Assembly (NCBI GenBank): GCA_031431195.1 | Contig: JANPCU010000156.1 | Coordinates: 1 to 7,919 of the forward strand | Length of the DNA stretch: 7,919 nucleotides | Direction of reading: 5' to 3' | DNA from: TH-plancto1 sp031431195 | GTDB taxonomy: Bacteria; Planctomycetota; Planctomycetia; Planctomycetales; Planctomycetaceae | In this document: one piece after another, positions 7,101-7,919 of the stretch | Layout: each line of letters opens with the position of its first letter | How positions within the stretch are numbered: the first letter of the stretch is position 1 | The notes under the pieces: generated by a model | The model's database searches: none | What the model saw: only the letters and a program-made list of their open reading frames with translations | Told to the model about the DNA's origin: nothing | Program-made: the position numbers and the translations under genes

Positions 7101-7525
7101 TCGATCTCGGCGAAAGTATCGCTCTCTTCCTCGACATCGAGCCGCACCGGGGACACGCCGCTGATCACCGCCAAACCGATGCTGTCGACCGCGAGAGGCT
7201 CCAGCAAAATGCAAAACCGGCCGGGATGGTCCTCTTCATCCGGGACCACGCCGACCAGCAGTATGTCGTTCTGAAAGGTGTCGAGGTTGTCCGTCGGAGT
7301 GAAGATCGGGCGATCGATGCCCAGGATGTCGAACCGGCCCCGGTCTTCGCCTGAGGCGTTCTTGACCTTCACGATCCCGGATTGGCGGAACGTCGGTTGA
7401 GCATCGCGCGTGCGTGACTGCTGCCGCGACCGGAAGTCCTGCGCCGCGTCGAGGAACGCGTTGAACGTCTCCGCCGGGATCTTCAGCGGCTGACCGGATT
7501 GGACCTTCTGGAATGAGTCGGACAT
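4106..7525 (-). CDS. Collagen-like fibre protein with Cys-rich beta-repeat shaft
   Basis: A 1139-residue structural protein, probably a homotrimer. Residues 1-334 are a unique region beginning MSDSFQKVQSGQPLKIPAET; it is not a signal peptide and I recognise no named family. Residues 335-692 hold nine repeats of about 35-50 residues with the pattern GCGL...(L/I)xV...LAGxGL...CxLxV, each with two cysteines. Residues 694-1014 are collagen-like: 26 uninterrupted Gly-X-Y triplets rich in GYQ and GPQ, then about 80 more triplets broken at regular intervals by Gly-X-Gly steps. Residues 1015-1139 form a compact, mainly beta C-terminal domain with three cysteines (PCEGEHVALFC and EVCEPG). Known bacterial and phage collagens form trimeric stalks; the layout base-shaft-stalk-tip fits a tail fibre or surface appendage. 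The ATG at 7525 has no clear Shine-Dalgarno. It is followed by a hairpin terminator and three glycosyltransferase genes. Function as an adhesin or fibre is inferred. Confidence 0.9.
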   Translation of the reverse strand: MSDSFQKVQSGQPLKIPAETFNAFLDAAQDFRSRQQSRTRDAQPTFRQSGIVKVKNASGEDRGRFDILGIDRPIFTPTDNLDTFQNDILLVGVVPDEEDHPGRFCILLEPLAVDSIGLAVISGVSPVRLDVEEESDTFAEIEHEETGFLKSGGSGSATILWKEPGTGADKWAVVRLGDAQPIIRKAEMIDTLTQGDTEPAKAWLLKYEEDAWVRTDKQIDLYGDQGFRGVAFGTTTAVDAGDKIDVYYSHEAKHWYGVIGGWYFHGDVVDDIPHEASGQVRVNVGAGADFREVIVTAFSPYVEAKANDFVSVSWNTFSLHWDIGPFQSGSDADPGCGLEVVDGQLRVHAADLAGVGINTGAGGCELQVQSACGIVVDGNGVSLNAQAIAGPGLSAQGPCSLEVATGCGIELVNGLVSVNADDLVANSRGLKTVGTCGIEVNPGCGLKYEFDQVVVDADALAGNGLALMGGTDCALRADLGCGLMFALDGSGAIDLNPFEIAGQGLVGNETDNACQLDVKVGCGLFVNGNNELEVAHDELAGNGLTIGDNCALDIDCEWIEEHCGAAQLNAGCGIFISGTGNDRTIEVAHDELAGKGLTLGDNCALDVSVGCGLQFDGNEAIEVNPTALAGNGLIPGTGCTLDVDWSDVPVGCGLYWNGSELEVAHDELAGNGLTPGSNCSLDIDCSWIEEHCSGSQGPQGYQGYQGDYGPQGPQGDQGYSGYSGPQGYQGYQGYQGDRGYQGYQGYQGVDGPQGYQGFPGSQGPQGVTGSNGVGTQGPQGYQGLQGPQGNQSTGSQGPQGYQGSPGQQGPQGSQGFGSQGPQGPQGEPGSQSSGSQGPQGPQGEPGSQGFGSQGPQGPPGFGMQGPQGPQGAPGTSGSQGGSQGPQGSQGPQGEPGSQGYGSQGPQGPQGSQGIGMQGPQGPQGPPGTSGSQGGNQGPQGPQGEPGSQGYGSPGPQGPQGQPGSQGYGYQGPQGPQGEPGSQGYGSQGPQGEPGSQGYGYQGPEGQQGPQGPPGLKTAIVPCEGEHVALFCVESPDVRFEDVVRVRITGPITTTKIDPRFIEVCEPGTIHAISVTSPLPSLIGAAVDREQLIIRIQGDIPPYVIVTLSGIRAGHYGFRFPRKSRDQMLRNNAFWSSAAS
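4484..5446 (-). repeat. Collagen-like Gly-X-Y coding repeat
   Basis: This stretch encodes residues 694-1014 of the fibre protein. The 5' part (residues 694-771) is 26 perfect triplets dominated by GYQ, GPQ and GDx. The 3' part has a recurring 17-residue unit, approximately GSQGPQGPQGEPGSQGY, in which the single residue between two glycines breaks triplet phase. A larger copy is also seen: the GMQGPQGPQG-PGTSGSQGG block occurs twice, its Met codons being 159 bases apart (4778-4780 and 4937-4939). Such arrays are prone to length change by slippage or recombination. Long open frames on other frames and on the opposite strand here are by-products of the repeat. Confidence 0.92.
5450..6523 (-). 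repeat. Nine Cys-containing beta-shaft repeats
   Basis: Residues 335-692 of the fibre protein fall into nine units that each begin (P/A/G)CG(L/I) and contain a LAG-GL turn and a CxLxV strand. The most regular units carry LEVAHDELAGNGLT. Spacing varies from about 34 to 50 residues. Two units carry an extra DCxWIEEHC element: one in the middle and one at the junction with the collagen. Codons differ between copies even where the protein is identical, so the copies are old rather than recent. The strand-turn rhythm is like the triple beta-spiral and related shafts of viral fibres, but this is an inference from pattern only. Confidence 0.85.
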
Positions 7526-7569
7526 GACAACGAGTCAGTGAGGGGGCGGGTCTGTTCAGTAATGGAATG

Positions 7570-7673
7570 GCCACAGATGAACGCTGATGAACACCGGTCA
7601 GAGGTGGCCGGGAGTCGCTGACCTCTCGGAATGAAAACGATCCCATCTGCGTTCATCTGCGTTCATCTGTGGC
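7570..7673. repeat. Intergenic inverted repeat with 23-bp arms
   Basis: Arms at 7570-7592 and 7651-7673 are reverse complements with a single mismatch. The left arm starts GCCACAGATGAACGC. The right arm sits in a tandem of the decamer CATCTGCGTT (two full copies and a partial one from 7644). The loop holds a smaller palindrome, GGTCAG at 7596-7601 with CTGACC at 7618-7623. The element fills most of the gap between the small upstream gene and the fibre gene. It resembles dispersed REP/MITE-like intergenic repeats. It might act as a processing or termination signal for the upstream transcript, but there is no T tract. Confidence 0.75.
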
Positions 7674-7696
7674 TCACACTCTTCCGTTCGTGTCGC

Positions 7697-7918
7697 TTAC
7701 GTGCCGATGCCGAGAGCTGCAAAACCGGTGGTGGGATAGACCTGTTCGACGTAGACGGCGATCGGCTTCTTGACGAGGACTTTGGCGGTCGTGTCCTCAG
7801 AGTCGGCGTACCGCACCCACAGGTACTCCCAGCCCTTCTTGTTGATCCCGGTGATCTCGCCGATGACGAGTCCGGTCGCATTCGGACTGGCGGCGAACTT
7901 GAAGGTGATCTCCCAGTC
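7697..7918 (-). CDS. Unknown small protein, C-terminal 73 residues
   Basis: The gene enters from the right edge; 73 codons and a TAA stop (7697-7699) are visible. The fragment begins DWEITFKFAASPNATG and contains NKKGWEYLWVRYADSED and PIAVYVEQVYP. It is a soluble-looking alternating beta sequence with many aromatic and Lys/Asp residues, and has no membrane segment or signal visible in this part. I do not recognise a named family. Codon choice (third-position G/C) supports that this frame, not the overlapping Arg/Ser-rich one, is real. It lies 171 bases upstream of the fibre gene on the same strand, so it could be part of the same structural module, for example a virion or appendage component, but this is a guess from position. 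Confidence 0.8.
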   Translation of the reverse strand, partial: DWEITFKFAASPNATGLVIGEITGINKKGWEYLWVRYADSEDTTAKVLVKKPIAVYVEQVYPTTGFAALGIGT

Positions 7919-7919
7919 C

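Noticed and set aside
7663..7881. An Arg/Ser/Pro-rich minus-strand frame overlapping the partial gene at the right edge.
   Set aside because: The neighbouring frame ending at 7697 gives a balanced, protein-like sequence with G/C third positions; this one is its frame-shifted shadow and runs into the palindrome.

Overview
The window looks like an accessory region of a G+C-rich bacterial genome, most likely a member of the Planctomycetota. That is an inference from several things: large glycosyltransferase and glycosyltransferase-methyltransferase proteins, poor or missing Shine-Dalgarno sequences at most starts, a very long collagen-like protein, and an intergenic repeat of the CATCTG(C/T)GTT type, which from memory I associate with such genomes. 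No rRNA, tRNA or housekeeping marker is present to confirm the phylum.

Apart from an IS fragment at the left edge, every gene lies on the minus strand, so the locus is transcribed from right to left. In order of transcription it contains: (1) the last 73 codons of a small protein of unknown function (7697-7918); (2) a 171-bp gap holding a 23-bp-armed inverted repeat; (3) a 1139-residue structural protein (4106-7525) made of a unique N-terminal region, nine Cys-containing beta-type repeats, a collagen-like Gly-X-Y stalk and a 125-residue C-terminal domain; (4) a strong hairpin followed by a T-rich tract, resembling a Rho-independent terminator (4060-4091); (5) a family-2 glycosyltransferase fused to a class I methyltransferase, broken by a 1-nt frameshift near its 3' end (2799-4033); (6) a GT4-type glycosyltransferase with a short helical N-terminal region (1053-2636); (7) a CgeB-like glycosyltransferase (76-1056), joined to gene 6 by an ATGA overlap and cut at its 3' end by an insertion sequence; (8) the end of an IS5-family transposase on the plus strand (2-124).

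The most economical reading is a fibre-plus-decoration locus. One gene encodes a long, probably trimeric fibre, and three following genes encode enzymes that would build and methylate a glycan. The fibre has no recognisable signal peptide, and its layout (N-terminal base, repetitive beta shaft, collagen stalk, C-terminal tip) resembles phage or tailocin fibres as much as a cell-surface adhesin. The link between the enzymes and the fibre rests only on gene order and a general analogy to glycosylated bacterial collagens such as BclA. At least two of the glycosylation genes carry damage (a frameshift, and an IS insertion at a domain boundary), so the decoration part of the locus may be decaying or phase-variable.
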